DNA of 64,000 nt from Topomyia yanbarensis (Eukaryota; Arthropoda; Insecta; Diptera; Culicidae). The translations under genes and the position numbers were made by a program. The DNA is taken from assembly GCF_030247195.1 (NCBI RefSeq), contig NC_080671.1, forward strand, positions 183,065,725 through 183,129,724, given 5' to 3'. Under the pieces are notes generated by a model that was given only the letters and a program-made list of their open reading frames with translations, did no database searches and had not been told where the DNA came from. The stretch's first letter is position 1; each line of letters starts with the position of its first letter. Positions 1 to 11,490 of the stretch are shown piece after piece.

Positions 1-312
1 GCACTCAATAGTCTGCTTACTTCAAGGCCCATGCCTCATGGTAGTAATACAAAGCAACAGGGAGTATCAGTATATAAAGTTTTGTGCGCTTTTGTAGGCT
101 CCAGACATTATCTGATTACATAAACCATAGAGAGCTCTTTTCGCAGCCGCAACATGCCTTTTTTACCTAGTGCCTAATATCTTAATCACATGATACTAGT
201 GTTCCAAGATGCATCGTACCCCATCAATTTCCATCGCGAAAACAACAACGGACGGACTGCCTGGTTCTCTTCCAGCTACTACGTACTCTACCTTGTCAAA
301 GTTTTTAGTCAG
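1..312. other. No recognisable feature
   Basis: Mixed-composition sequence with no open frame, repeat end or RNA motif that I can support. It may be the decayed 3' part of the minus-strand LINE whose reverse transcriptase begins at 313, but no tail or boundary is visible. Confidence 0.3.
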
Positions 313-840
313 TCAAATTCTCGCTATCTCGCTACACTGCTCTGATATCAACGTCAATGATGTGGATGGATGTGGATCCGTGGAGCCAAAAATCATGTTA
401 GCTCTCGTGATGATGATTCCGTTCCTTGGCACATCAGATTTTCGTATCGCACCTTCGAGCGCTATGTTGAACAATAGATTAGAAAGCGCATCGCCCTGAT
501 TCAATCCATTTAACCCTTCAAACGAGTCGGAAGTCTCTCTTGCTAATTTGACGCTCGATTTTGACCCATCCAGCGTCATACGAATCAGCTCAATCAATTT
601 TGTCGGTAAGCCATGTTCAACCATTACCTTTCACAGTTAGTTTCATTTCACTGAATCGTACGCCGCCTTGAAATTCACAAACAGATGGTGAGTCCGAAAG
701 TTGTATTCCTAGCACTTATCTAGAATTTGTCATAGGGTAAACATTTGGTCCATCGTTGGTCGTCCTTCTCCAAACCGTCTCTGGTATATGCCAACAAATG
801 CTTCAGCCAACGGACGTAGTATTTTTGATCATATCCAACG
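313..840 (-). pseudogene. Non-LTR retrotransposon reverse transcriptase fragment
   Basis: Decayed reverse transcriptase of an APE-type LINE, read on the minus strand. The metal-binding block A is visible as FVNFKAAYDSVK near 655-700 but runs into a stop. The next block is clean at 313-624 and includes GLNQGDALSNLLFNIALEGA, the RT motif that contacts the primer-template. Where the FADD catalytic box should follow, the sequence reads GSTD, so the enzyme is dead. The QGDALSNLLFNIALE style resembles the RTE-like or 'craniofacial development protein 2-like' RTs common in insects, but clade assignment is tentative. The endonuclease part of probably the same element lies upstream on this strand at 1430-2335, separated by about 600 bases that include a repeat pair. 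Several frameshifts and stops mark it as inactive. Confidence 0.85.
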
Positions 841-1357
841 GGGAAAACAGATCGAGACGGTGAGTTAATCGAAAGCAATTATATGAAAAAAAATAACCAC
901 AAAAGCAGGATGCAACCCCTGGGACTGTGGTTCAATGCACAAACCCTTATGCTTCTATGATGGTGTCCCAGGAAGAACACGATTATCGCATTGACGATAA
1001 TGATCGCACCACTACTTCTAAAGCGAAATCACGCACAACCACCAGTGTCACCCATCACAATTTGATCTATTTAATTTCCCCACTAAATACCAAGGCCGGA
1101 GTTTTTGCTATCGTCTGTTGTCTGATTTTAGTTGATTACCAATCGTACTTCGGAGGATGACAGAGCTAACGGAGACTGTCAATTTCTGGTCCCTTGCCCA
1201 GTTAACAGAGCAGTTAGAGGTATTACGGGAGCGAACCCACTGTTAAAATAATACAATTCATTCATTTTTTGAGTTTTGACGTTAGCGTCTATAACTCATT
1301 TTTTTGGTATCTAACGAAGAAAACAGATCGAAATAGTGAGTTAAACGAAAGCAATTA
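839..1357. repeat. Direct-repeat pair of about 42 bp, 475 bp apart
   Basis: Two copies of the motif AAACAGATCGAGA..GTGAGTTAATCGAAAGCAATTA occur at 839-882 and 1314-1357 in the same orientation with a few mismatches. They bracket about 430 bases that interrupt the minus-strand LINE remnant. This could be a tandem duplication or the ends of an inserted repeat. I see no LTR hallmarks (TG..CA ends, primer-binding site). Confidence 0.6.
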
Positions 1358-1429
1358 GTCCGCTAGACAGAACATGAAAGAGTACCTTGTAGGTGGCTTT
1401 GAGAAACGTTAGTAATTACATTTGCGTTT

Positions 1430-2335
1430 GTGGCTTATGATGCCCTCAGACCAATCCGCAGGCATTGCTTCTTCCACCCAGATCATCCCAATTACGCAGT
1501 GAATAGCTTCGTCCAAAAGTTCAAAAGTCGGTCGGAATATTGCCCTTTTCAACGGTATTGCTGTTTTGCACCCATCAGATAGCCTTTCGCACGTGGTCTA
1601 GTGCGGGTGGGCTCACAGGTTGTTCATCATCTCTAAACCTCATCCTGTTTGTGCCTTCTCTGCTTTTTGTCCATTCAATAGCAACTCAACGTGGTTTTTT
1701 CACCCAACAGCCACTCCTGTATGTTTGGCTACAGATTTCCTTCCCGGTCGTCGTAGAATTATTCCTACTCATGGTGTTGTTGGAACTTCCGCACATCATT
1801 CCCTGCAAAGTTTTCCTCTGCCTTAGCTAGCACCATTTTGTCATGTCCCCGTTTCTTACGCCGATGAAGTTTTCTTTGCCGCTGCAAGCATTCGGCTTCT
1901 GGTCTGTTTTTCTCTTCCATCGCTCTGCATTGAACCAGCTATTCGGTTTCCACGAGTATTACCCAATTGCCCCGTGGCTGTTGTATTGATCGCTCCGTTG
2001 ATCTTTTACCTCGCTGCGTTCAGACTAGCTCTTGTTTAGAGCTTCGATTCGTTCATTGAGCTTTCGAGCATAATCTTCGACAACAACCTTAGCCGATAGT
2101 CGATGTATGTTCAGTCGCATGGTTCTCTCCTGGAACCGGTGAAGCTGGGCAGTCTTCCACGAATCTTGTACATCATCAGATAATGGTCAGAGTCGACATT
2201 CGGTCTACGGAATATGCTGACTTCAATGACTGAAATGTCGTCGTCTATCAAAACATAGTCGATTTGCGAGCATGTCTCGCGATCCGGGTACCGGCAGATG
2301 TGCTGCGGAATATTCTTCTGAGCAACATATGGTGC
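1430..2335 (-). pseudogene. LINE endonuclease C-terminus and linker remnant
   Basis: On the minus strand, roughly 2165-2300 translates to an APE-type endonuclease C-terminus. CSQIDYVLIDDDISVIEVS is followed a few residues on by NVDSDHYLMMYK. The SDH triplet carries the catalytic His of this nuclease family, which nicks target DNA before reverse transcription. Further along (about 1970-2100) is a charged linker around ERMIEA, and near 1430-1520 a decayed thumb-side piece resembling 'PADWxxGLI', which normally precedes the RT fingers. The order endonuclease to linker to RT fits the fragment at 313-840, so these are probably one element. Stops and frameshifts are frequent. Confidence 0.75.
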
Positions 2336-2750
2336 GACAGAGTTAAGTGGACAATGGAGTTTAATTTAAAAAAACGATTTCTTTCTTTTTACACGTAATA
2401 AAATAATAACATATTAGGAAAACATTTTTTAAATTACCCTAAGCCTCCCTCCTGAAGTAAGAAAAATAAATTAATTTTGGTTGAAACTATTGTAAACACT
2501 TTCATCGTGATTTCCTCGAAACAATGTCTTCAAAGTTGGTACCATAGATATCTCAAGAGCCGATCATGCAATCTGCTTTATTTCGTTGAAAAGCTTATTA
2601 ATTTATCTACTCTTCAACCTTTGCTTGGTAAATTTCAATTGCATTTTTATGTAATAAAAGACGATTTTTCGAGAAGAAAACATATGTTTTATTCAAATGC
2701 CGCCATTTTGTTTATAATTTGATTTTTGGAAAATGATGGGTCAATGACTA

Positions 2751-3074
2751 CACGGTTAAATAAAACAACCTGCAGAATAAGTTCTTTTAACTTACTTTTG
2801 AGTTGTGCGTCGCTTTCGCACTTATTAGTGTTGTCAAAAACAAAACGAGAGATTCGACTCAGTCGAGGTCTTCCTTTTGAGTTGTTTGGGGTATATTCAA
2901 AATTAGGTAAATTCAACATAAATTTGAGTATAAAAAACCTACCAATGAGTTGTAATTTTTGCCGTGGTTAAATGGAAACTACCTTCAACACGGTTTACCT
3001 AATTTTAACTTCCCCCACGATACCACGAGATTGAGTCAAAGGAACTCAATTTTAGGTAGTTTTTCGTTTCCGTG
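2751..3074. mobile_element. TA-target MITE with CACGG termini
   Basis: A 324-bp element. TA dinucleotides at 2749-2750 and 3075-3076 flank inverted termini CACGGTTAAATAAAACAACC and CACGGAAACGAAAAACTACC (14 of 20 identical). The similarity continues inward around AAGTTCTTTT and GAGTTCCTTT. It has no transposase. TA duplication and termini fit a nonautonomous IS630/Tc1/mariner-type element. It is one of several CAC-ended, TA-flanked elements in the window (23935, 27603, 48917). Confidence 0.7.
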
Positions 3075-3076
3075 TA

Positions 3077-3559
3077 GATAATTTAATAGGTTTTAAAACG
3101 CTTTCCGAATTTTTAAATTTTGCTGTATGTACGAGCACGAATCCATGGTAGCGCATTTTATCTTTTTATTGCATTGTCAACTTTAAAGGGCCGTAGGGGA
3201 GTAGAGAAGGGGTTAACGTATGCAACTAAAATCTGCTTTTAAAGACTAAAGTGTTTTGTAATATGCAAAAAACCTCAATTCATTTCGCCCGTCGTTTTCG
3301 AGGATTTTTTTAAATATTTCAGGAAACAGGGTAAAAATTCCTATGCACTCTTCAGCTTTGCCTTTGAAGATTTTTTTATTAGAGCTTTTAACCGCATGGT
3401 CATTCGAATATTTTTTCGGTTTAGAAAATATGTTATGAAAAATCTCTTACCATATGTGCTGACGAGGCACTGCAATTCTTCTTTATCCGCACGTTCCGGG
3501 ACAAACGCTGTTTAGAGCCGCTCCTAACATGGTGAAAAGACGCTTTTCTATTTCCCTCG
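3077..3559. other. Noncoding stretch, no feature seen
   Basis: AT-rich sequence between the MITE and the transposase remnant. No repeat end or open frame is supported. Confidence 0.3.
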
Positions 3560-3960
3560 TCTCTGTCAGAATACAACCAAAGATCCCACCGTGGTTAGTT
3601 TTTCGAGCTTCACTTAGATTGCTCGTACCCCAGCTCACGCCACGTGTAGTAGGAATAGGAGTTTTGTATCAAAGGTGAATGATCACAAAAGAGGATCTCA
3701 TGTTGCACATGATACAGCTTTAGAATTTGGAGTCACCATCTTCTTGTAAGTGGACAGTCCGACTCGTTTATTAGTTCAATGCACAGCTGTAGACGACACT
3801 CCTAGCCTGCGTGCGACATCGTGTACGAATAATTCGGGATTCCGCTTAAATCAGCTGGCCTTTTTTTCGTTATTTCTGTGGCCTCCAGCTTTCGATTTCC
3901 TCTCGATTCAGTCTTTCTCACCGTCGACAAACGTTTCTTACATTGGCCACATCCAACAAT
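3560..3960 (-). pseudogene. IS630/mariner-type transposase N-terminal remnant
   Basis: On the minus strand, about 3690-3880 reads as a helix-turn-helix segment of an IS630/Tc1/mariner transposase. NPELFVHDVARRLGVSSTAV is followed by a basic stretch ending in GLSTYKK, which is the second half of the paired-like DNA-binding domain and its exit helix. A decayed KAGGHRNNEKK linker precedes it. No DDE catalytic core is present. Stops and frame changes show it is dead. In intact relatives this domain binds the terminal inverted repeat, and here a long inverted repeat lies immediately beyond the N-terminal side (4023-4233), so the two are probably parts of one broken element (inference). Confidence 0.65.
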
Positions 3961-4022
3961 TACGCCAACATGACGTGCGAGTAGTTCGGATTTTCGCGAT
4001 GTGCGAGCAAAATTTTGCTCTG

Positions 4023-4233
4023 TTAAGGTTGGACGGAGAATGTGCAAAATTCGCAAACGAAAAAAGCAGTTTTTTTTTCCACACCGTATGTCAGATCTTC
4101 ATAAAAATCAATCAGCGTATGTAGAATGTTGTTACAGTACTGCTGATTGATTTTTATGAAGATCTGACATACGGTGTGGAAAAAAACTGCTTTTTTCGTT
4201 TGCGAATTTTACTCTTTCTCTGTCCAACCTTAA
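4023..4233. repeat. Long near-perfect inverted repeat (arms about 92 bp, loop 27 bp)
   Basis: The left arm 4023-4115 and right arm 4143-4233 are reverse complements with only a handful of differences (a base in an A/T run, AATGTGCAAAATT against AATTTTACTC at the outer end). The loop contains TACAGTACTG. It looks like a transposon terminal repeat present in head-to-head form beside the transposase remnant. A transcript across it would form a long hairpin. Confidence 0.9.
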
Positions 4234-4299
4234 TCGTCTTACTTCGATACCATTTTCACAACTGGAGAGCAAATATCAAAATCAAACAGTAGGCATAAT

Positions 4300-4440
4300 A
4301 ACACACACACACATACATCTTTAGAATGAGGGGTGTGAAGTCCCACAGATTTTGCAAGATTGTTTAAATGCAATTTAGCTAGAGTTCTTATTGTTGCTTT
4401 ATTGAGAAATCAGTATTGTTTGTGCACACACATATAAATA
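4300..4440. repeat. Short CA/TA microsatellites
   Basis: An (AC)n tract at about 4301-4313 and CACACACATATA near 4423-4434 in otherwise unremarkable sequence. The stretch 4234-4599 holds nothing else I recognise. Confidence 0.5.
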
Positions 4441-4599
4441 CATCGGCCATTGGATATGACAATGAAAATTACTGGTCCATTGTTTGAGAGATCGAGGAAT
4501 GCTACAGAACTAGAAAAATTAGCGATATCTGCAATCCGTAAGTTCAGTAATATGAAAAGTATCAATTTCATCATAAAGTAGAGGGGGAGGGGGTGTTAG

Positions 4600-5877
4600 T
4601 AGGGTTGCTACCTCTGGAAAGGTTTTGACCCGAAGATTTTCACTGACCTGGGGGGGGGGGGGTGCATTCCCGAGCAAACGAAAAGCCCATAATACCCCCA
4701 TGCTCATTGTGTTTGACATGAGTGTTTGAAATGGGTTCAACCCATGAAAAAAACATCACCATGGTCCGGTAGATGCCATATAAAATACCATATGTTGGTG
4801 TATTTATGGGTTATTGAGACCATTTTATGGTGTCTTGATGGTTGTGAATTTTGGCACGGACCATGTTTAAGGTCTTTTCAAGGGTTATGTGGTGTTTGAA
4901 CCCATGAGTATTTGCTCGGGTTTTGAGTGGAACTAGACAGATAATGGAATCAAAGCGATGGCTCGGCATTTTAGAGGACTTTTTATTACTAAGTTAAAGT
5001 AAAGCTGTAAAATGACGTTTGGCAACGGTTTTTTCGGTTTAATCTGGTGAAGCATTTCTCTTCCCCAAATAAGTGCCAAGAATACAAAAACATCAGCTTT
5101 TCTCGCTATGGAGGATAAATCTAAGAATTGCTCTCCTCCATAACTAACAGGAAAAGCAGAGCAAAGGAGGCAGGGCTGCGGCATCGCATGGGAAGCACTA
5201 TGTGGTGTCAGTTATTCAGGTTATGTGTTTCGGCTATGCAGTCTGCGGTTTACAAAAACACTATTACAGTCGACCCCCATCCAAAAGTAAGTTATTCATC
5301 ACCAGAGGTTGCAACAAAGGGGCAAAAGTCACCTCCCTAGCCAACAGTTAAGGGTCGCTGCAGCAGTATCAACAGCAACGGAAGAACTCGTTTGATGTTG
5401 GCCTAGTCAGTTGGATTAGAACCAATCTGCCATACCTTGGTGCAGCTGGTGATAAGCACCACTAACAGTGAAGTGATTTGGTAAAATTGCATCAAAATAA
5501 CTATTAACGCTATTTTGCGGGACTTAATGGGATGCAACATTTCAATTGTAGCATATAGCGAAACATTATTTTCCTTAATTTGTAGTAAATTTGATTTCTT
5601 TTTCATTTTCATAGCTTTGTGAAAGAAATCAGCAATATTTGGTGAACTCACCTCCGCCACCTTGAAACGAAGGTTTAGTCGGGCAAAATAAATCTGAGCC
5701 AGATTAATAGTTAACTTAGACTTTTTAAATATTTGGTAAAGAATCAATTAATTCCAAAAAAAATTAAATTATGCTTCTTTCACCAAACCCGAATAAATTG
5801 ATGTAAAACCCGGATGCCCGGTGATCGCTCCCGAAAACCGGAGTCTCTGGGTCAAACCCGGAGGGGTGGCAACCCAA
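4600..5877. mobile_element. Nonautonomous hAT element
   Basis: A 1278-bp element. The left end TAGGGTTGCTACCTCTGG and the reverse complement of the right end TTGGGTTGCCACCCCTCC match, and the similarity continues inward to GGTTTTGACCC and GGGTTTGACCC. Flanking 8-mers are GGTGTTAG (4592-4599) and GGTGTTTG (5878-5885), 7 of 8 identical, as expected for hAT target duplication with age. No transposase is visible. Inside are a CCCGAGC-type MITE (4669-4920), a 12-13 base G run at about 4650-4662, and two diverged copies of an internal repeat (about 4975-5110 and 5470-5570). Confidence 0.8.
4669..4920. mobile_element. CCCGAGCAAA-ended MITE, copy 1 (nested in hAT)
   Basis: A 252-bp element with perfect 10-bp inverted ends, CCCGAGCAAA and TTTGCTCGGG. 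Subterminal AACCCATGA and its complement recur inside both ends. A second partial copy is at 28850-29023 and a longer relative at 32517-32922, where TA duplications are clear. Here the flanks are TT on both sides. Confidence 0.8.
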
Positions 5878-5885
5878 GGTGTTTG

Positions 5886-6460
5886 TTTAAGAATTTCTGC
5901 GTGAAAAAACATTGTTGAAACGATTTTTTTTAGAATTTGCGTGAAGCGAATTGATCAAAACTTTTGTACATTATAGTGTATCATTTCAATAACATGCTGT
6001 AATTTTTCCATGCAAAAATATCGACAAACGACTCAGTGACGAAGCTTTTCGTAGAACGTCTCTCGAAAAACATGATTTGCGGTGTTACCTTCCATTCAAA
6101 TACTACTTAACCGATTTCTTTTAAACTTTGCATACACATTCTGTGTTAAAAATACCTAACCCCGACGTGGAGTTTTTGAGATAAATTTTTTAATTCCGCC
6201 TTTCTATGAGTAAACACTGGGATTTCTGAATATAGTTCATTCAGAACTCTAAACGACGACCAGGAGTTATCCCTGCGAAACAATACACTCTTTGCATATA
6301 TTTGATAGAAAAATCGGACGCACTGTCAGTTGAATGAATACCGATTTTGACGTGTATTGTTGCACAGTTAGCCGAGGAAATCCCCCGAGTCACATTTTTG
6401 TTAGATAGGTATACTCCCTGAACGCATTGTGTGTGTTTGTGAAAGAACGATGATCAATAC
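5886..6460. repeat. Dispersed repeat, also present inverted at 18890-18998
   Basis: The part 6079-6186 (from CCATTCAAATACTACTTAAC to the GAGTTTTTGAGAT region) matches the reverse complement of 18890-18998 at roughly 75-80 percent, including CATACACATTCTGTGT. That second copy lies in the left part of the large hAT block. The rest of this stretch shows no gene. Confidence 0.65.
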
Positions 6461-7340
6461 TTGGTACCTAGCCAACCCCCCCCCCCCCACCTCCCCCGCA
6501 ACCACAGCCGAAATCAAACCATGGCAAACCCGGACGCTTCATCGTGGCGGATGGGCTTACGGCGGCGATGTGATTTGAATAAATTCATCATCGCTCATTC
6601 AACTGCTCTTTTTGTGTGTGTCTTTTTCCCAACTGACAAGTGGAATATAAATACAATAGTGTGGAGATGTTCTTCTTTGCTGTTAGAAGAAAAAATAGCT
6701 ACTCGAAGTTATTTGCTATATGAATAGAGCAGTATTCATCGTTGGCGGGTCGGGTATAGAATTCCCGACCGGAGATTGACTGCCGGGTATACGATGACAA
6801 TGAAGACGGCGGCGGCGGCGGTGATGATGACAGTTCGTTTCCAGGCTTCTAAACTCCCTGCTACCGCAGCGCTCAGCCGCTGATACATCATCGTGCTAGC
6901 GATACTAAACACTGACGGTAGCAACAATAAGTGCATAATAATTATCTGGTAGCTGTTCGGTCGTATGCAAATTACCTACACACTATGCATGCCTTTTCGG
7001 TGTTCTTTTCACGTTTTCCAATCTCACTGCTTTGCACTGCCAGGAACTCCGAACCGTGAAGTGGTATTCTTCCCTGATTGTACCGCTGCTGCTGCTGCTG
7101 CTACTGTGGTTAGTGCAGCTGATGTCATTCTAAATATATCTCTCGTACATCCTCCCCTCGTTTAGCTTGTATGTTAAACCAAGCACTGAGCTTCGGTGTT
7201 ATGCAATGCATAATTTTATTTCCATTAATTGAAGGTGTTTTTAATTTCCCTCGTTTGTTCTGTCTCGTTTCAGATGCATACGTTTGATATCTGTCGTCGG
7301 AAAAATTCATCAATATTGGGTATGTATCATGCACTATTTT
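6461..7340. other. Lower-repeat island with trinucleotide runs
   Basis: GC-richer sequence without recognisable transposon parts. It has a C homopolymer at about 6477-6488, a GGC run at about 6808-6820 and a CTG run at about 7085-7103. Open frames here are short and lack recognisable domains. It could be host regulatory or intronic DNA. I cannot support a gene. Confidence 0.4.
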
Positions 7341-7481
7341 ACAAAATTAGTTTCTTTTACTAAAATACGCGAAAATTTGTTGTTAAGTTAATAAGTTGAT
7401 TATGAACTAAATAAGCTAGTGGTCATTTTCAATGTAAAATCGTGTACTGAATCCGAAAATGAGGTCCAAAAAATTTACAGT

Positions 7482-7557
7482 AGAACAGTTTTCGAGTTAC
7501 AGCGAAAACTGTTCTGAATGAATGAAAAATGAATTGTACCTTTAAATTTAAAGGTAC
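7482..7557. repeat. Two adjacent perfect palindromes
   Basis: A 13-bp-arm hairpin (AGAACAGTTTTCG at 7482-7494, complement at 7503-7515, 8-base loop) is followed 20 bases later by a continuous 22-bp palindrome at 7536-7557 centred on TTTAAATTTAAA. Both are exact. They could be subterminal parts of an unrecognised MITE. Confidence 0.8.
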
Positions 7558-8639
7558 GTTCAGTAAAATCCAAATATCTTCGGTTGTGGTGCATCGATAT
7601 GAATTATATTGAATTATGTTTATGTTATTATGTTGAATTAAAGGTAACTGAATGCACTTCCGATCCATAGGACATTACGAATCTATTGAACTTTTTCTTA
7701 ATTTTTCGTTGCTTTTTGAACAAAAATGAGCGTGTGGTCAATATTTTCAGCAAGATAAAGCAATCCCAAAAATTATATTTTTATGGGAAATCAAAGCCTG
7801 CTAATAACCAATGAAAATAAGCACTTGTTAGTTTAAATCTGATGAAAATTGCGAAAGTTATTCAATTTTTTGTAAAATGGCAATTTTTGTGTTTCTCTGG
7901 GTCAACTTATTGAACCTTCTCGATTCCAATTTTTTCTAGGGATTGATTAATAATATATGAGGGACTCTCTGTCAGAATTCTGTTAAACAAGTAAATGGAA
8001 GAATTTTAGAAGAATTTCATGTGGGGTAATATTCGAACTCGTTTATCCAAATGGTTAAGGACTTCTGATAACATACATATTACATGTACAGTGTAACTAA
8101 AACTGATACTGAGTTGTACTGAATACCCCAATATACATTTTTCATGATCAATGTGACTAAAAGCATATTTATTTGCGAAAAATAGGGTGACGAGCCCACT
8201 TTTTCCATGTTTCTATTGTCACTATACCCATTTGAAGCCGTTCGTTAGAGCAGTGTCTGCCAGCTTTGTTCAACGCATTGAGTTAAATGATAGCGCAACA
8301 ATAAGGACACTCGTTTCGAGTTTTTGCTGCGTTCAAACACGAGAATTTCACTGTTTTCAGCGCATTTGTGTTATTATATTGGGTTTTAACAACCAAGCAA
8401 AGCTGTTGATGTAAATTTTTAGGCATTTCATTAATTTTAGGCCAAGGAATTAATTAATTAGTAAAGCACCCTGCTTAATAAGATGAAAATAGGCACTTAA
8501 TCCTACGACTTGTAATTTCAAGTATGTTCGTGTCTCAAAAGCAGTCCAGGGATACTTTCAATGGCCACTGGCTTTTCGGTACATTTAAATACTTATTCTG
8601 GTAGTTTAAACCATTCCTTTGTCATGTTATTGTTTTGTG
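7558..8639. other. AT-rich noncoding stretch
   Basis: No gene seen. A weak internal duplication links about 7795-7830 and 8465-8500 (both carry ATGAAAATA(A/G)GCACTT), consistent with an old repeat. Confidence 0.3.
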
Positions 8640-8679
8640 TAGGACTCTTAAACCCATCGATCCATTCATACCACACACT

Positions 8680-11490
8680 TGACCTCTGGAATGAGAACGA
8701 GAACGGAATGTGAAATGAGAACGAAAACTCAGACCTTCTTGCTTGCCCTTACTTCCTGCGATTACGACATTGTTGTTCACATCGAAACCTGGCTACCAGC
8801 CATCTACGCCCCAATTCTTCTACCAGCCATCCACGCCGCGGAGGTGGTGTTCTTATTTCGATAAAGAAAAATCTTGCTGCGACTGAGCTAAAAATGCCTG
8901 GATGTGAATGTTTGGAACAGGTTGTCGTACGCGTTTCCCTGCCATGTCGGTCATTATTTATTTGCTGCGTTTATCTGAGGCCGAACAGTGATCCTGACTT
9001 GTATAACGTACACTCCTCCGCGGTTCAGAGCATTGTTGACAAAGCCAGCAGGCGAGACAATGTTCTAATTGTTGGTGATTACAACCTTTCTCATCTCCGG
9101 TGGTCTTTCAATGACGATCTTAAGTGCTACATTCCAGAAAATGCGACATCGGAGCAAGAGACGGCCATCACAGAAACTTTGGTCTCTGATGGTTTATATC
9201 AAATCTGCTCTCTTAGCAATGTGAACGGACTCGATCTAGCCTTCGTCAATGACACGAACGTGTTCGAACTGATCGAGCCTCCGACATTTATACTTAAGGT
9301 AGACCCTCACCATAAGCCCTTCGTTTTAAGATTTGACGCGTGTTCTAACGATGGCGACGATTCTGATACAATTAATGACGACCTCAACTTTGATTTCACT
9401 CGATGCAACCTTGATGAAGTCTCATCGGCCATTGGTGCAGTCAATTGGCACGATATGCTGGATGGAAACGATTTGGATCAGGCAGTTTCTGCGTTCTACG
9501 AGGCCATATATGGAATTCTTCGCTGCAATGTTCCTAAAAAACGTACCACTAAAAAGTAGATTATACGTACCCGTGGTGGAACGCTGAGCTTGGCCGGCTG
9601 CGCAGCGTACTACGGAAGCAACGTAAGCGATTCTTACGACACAGGACCGAAGACAACAAAGGTATACTTCGACAAATTGAGCTACAATATGAAACAGCCC
9701 GAAACAGTGCATTCGGTGAGTATCTCAACCAAGTCCAATGCAACCTGCGGAATAATCCCTCGACATTCTGGAAGTTTATAAATAGCAGAAGACGCTCCGG
9801 GGGTATTCCAGAAAATGTTTATCTTCGTGACTAATGTTTACAGTCCGCAGCCGAATCGGTGGATCTTTTTGCAGATCACTTTCGAGATGTATTTAATAAC
9901 CCTCCTGTCTACCCATCGCAAGACTACCTTGAAAAATTGCCAAACTACAATATCAGCCTCACCCGCCCTAACGTAAACGATGCCGATGTTTTGACAGCTT
10001 TGTCCAGCGTTGACCCGTTGAAAGGGCCAGGTCCGGATTGTTTGCCCCCTATGTTCATAAAACATTGTGCCCGAACGCTTTCTGTACCAGTAAGCATTAT
10101 TTTCAAGCGCTCGATCAGGGAAAATGTTTTTTTCAAGTGTGTGGAAAGAAGCTGCTATAGTTCCTATCCATATGGTTGGAAACACTCATAATATTGAAAA
10201 CTATAGAGGGATCTCGCTTCTGAATTGTTTGGCCAAAGTTCTGGAAAAGTTTGTTTACAATGCAATGTACGCTGCATCTTCACACATAATTGATGAACGT
10301 CAGCACGGCTTTGTTAACGAAACGCTCGACAACTTCGAACTTGATGACGTACCCAAGTTTTCTTGTTCCAGCCGTCGAGAAGCGCCAGCAAGTTGATGCG
10401 ATATATTTTGATTTCGGCAAAGCATTCGACAAGGTGCCGCACAACATTGCGGTTATGAAACTGCAGCGATTGGGATTTCTTCCGTGGGTAACCAGGTGGT
10501 TACAATCTTACCTTTCTGAACGATCCGCTTTTGTTAGAATCGACATCACATCCTCAAGCGTATTTGAAACACCAACCGGTGTCCCTCAAGGAAGTCACTA
10601 AGGGCCACTTATCTTTATATTATTCATCGACGATCTCTGCACCCTCATCAAGTCTGGAAAACTGCTCTACGCTGATGATCTGAAAATCTTTCGGTCCATT
10701 GCTTCGGGACTTGATTTAGCCGTGCTCCAAGAGGATATAGTCAATATTGAAGAGTGGTGCTCGCTGAATGGAATGCAGATCAACGTCAATAAACGTAAGG
10801 TGATAAGCTTCGGGCGCCAGGACAACTCTAAGGCGCTGCGAATATACCCTTCAAGCGAGTGCGTGGAATCTATCCGTGACCTGGGAGTGTTATTTGACAG
10901 AAAACTTCGCTTCGCCGACCACATCACAGCGACAACGGCTAAAGCTTTTGCAACATTAGGTATTTTGAAACGAAACACTGCTGACTTCGAGGATTTCTAC
11001 ACTCTGAAATCTATATATTGCGTACTGGTCCGTAGCATTTGAGCGCGTTCAAAGAAGCTTTGTACGGTTTGCTATAAGAAAACAGCCATGGAACGACCTT
11101 ATCCGTCTGCCACCGTATAATAATAGATGTATGTTGCTAGATTTGCCAGCGCTGGAGTAACGTCGTACCTTCTTACAAAGAATGTTCATTTTTGATATGT
11201 TGTCGAGCAATATTGACTGTCTCGATATTCTTTCAAGGATTAATTTGTTTGTTCCTCCTCGTGAAATCGACCGCTTTTATAGATTCCTAGGCACCGTACA
11301 GCATACGGCCAGAATAATCCGGTAGATAGATGTTTCCGCAAATTTAATGAAACTTCAGAACTCTTATATTACTAAATCTAGTTATAAGTTAGTGATTATA
11401 AACTTTTAACACTATAACAATAAGTCGTTTACACTTAATCTGTACGGTATCGGCCGAAGATCGAATAAATAAATAAAATAAAAAATATCT
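8680..11490 (+). pseudogene. CR1-like non-LTR retrotransposon (ORF2: endonuclease + RT)
   Basis: A long LINE ORF2 remnant on the plus strand. It opens with MRTKTQTFLLAL and ETWLP (APE endonuclease start) around 8712-8800. A clean block at 8894-9559 holds VGDYNLSHLRW (endonuclease catalytic D and N) and GLDLAFVND. RT begins near 9860 and carries DPLKGPGPDCLPP, ENYRGISLLN, FDFGKAFDKVPH (motif A), GVPQGSH followed by a stop then GPLIFILFIDDL (motif B), and YADDLKIF (motif C, intact) near 10668. Thumb and C-terminus continue to about 11390, with DLPALE and FVPPREIDRFYRFLG, typical of CR1-group elements. The 3' end is an AATAAATAAATAAAAT tail at about 11465-11488. Several frameshifts (for example near 9560, 10130 and 10380) and stops make it inactive. 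There is no RNase H. It starts near the endonuclease, so the 5' part including ORF1 is missing, the usual result of incomplete reverse transcription. Confidence 0.9.

Noticed and set aside
839..1357. Solo LTR or LTR retrotransposon
   Set aside because: No TG..CA ends, primer-binding site or polypurine tract; repeats only about 42 bp.
3750..4124. Plus-strand frame of 124 codons
   Set aside because: Shadow of the minus-strand transposase remnant and hairpin.
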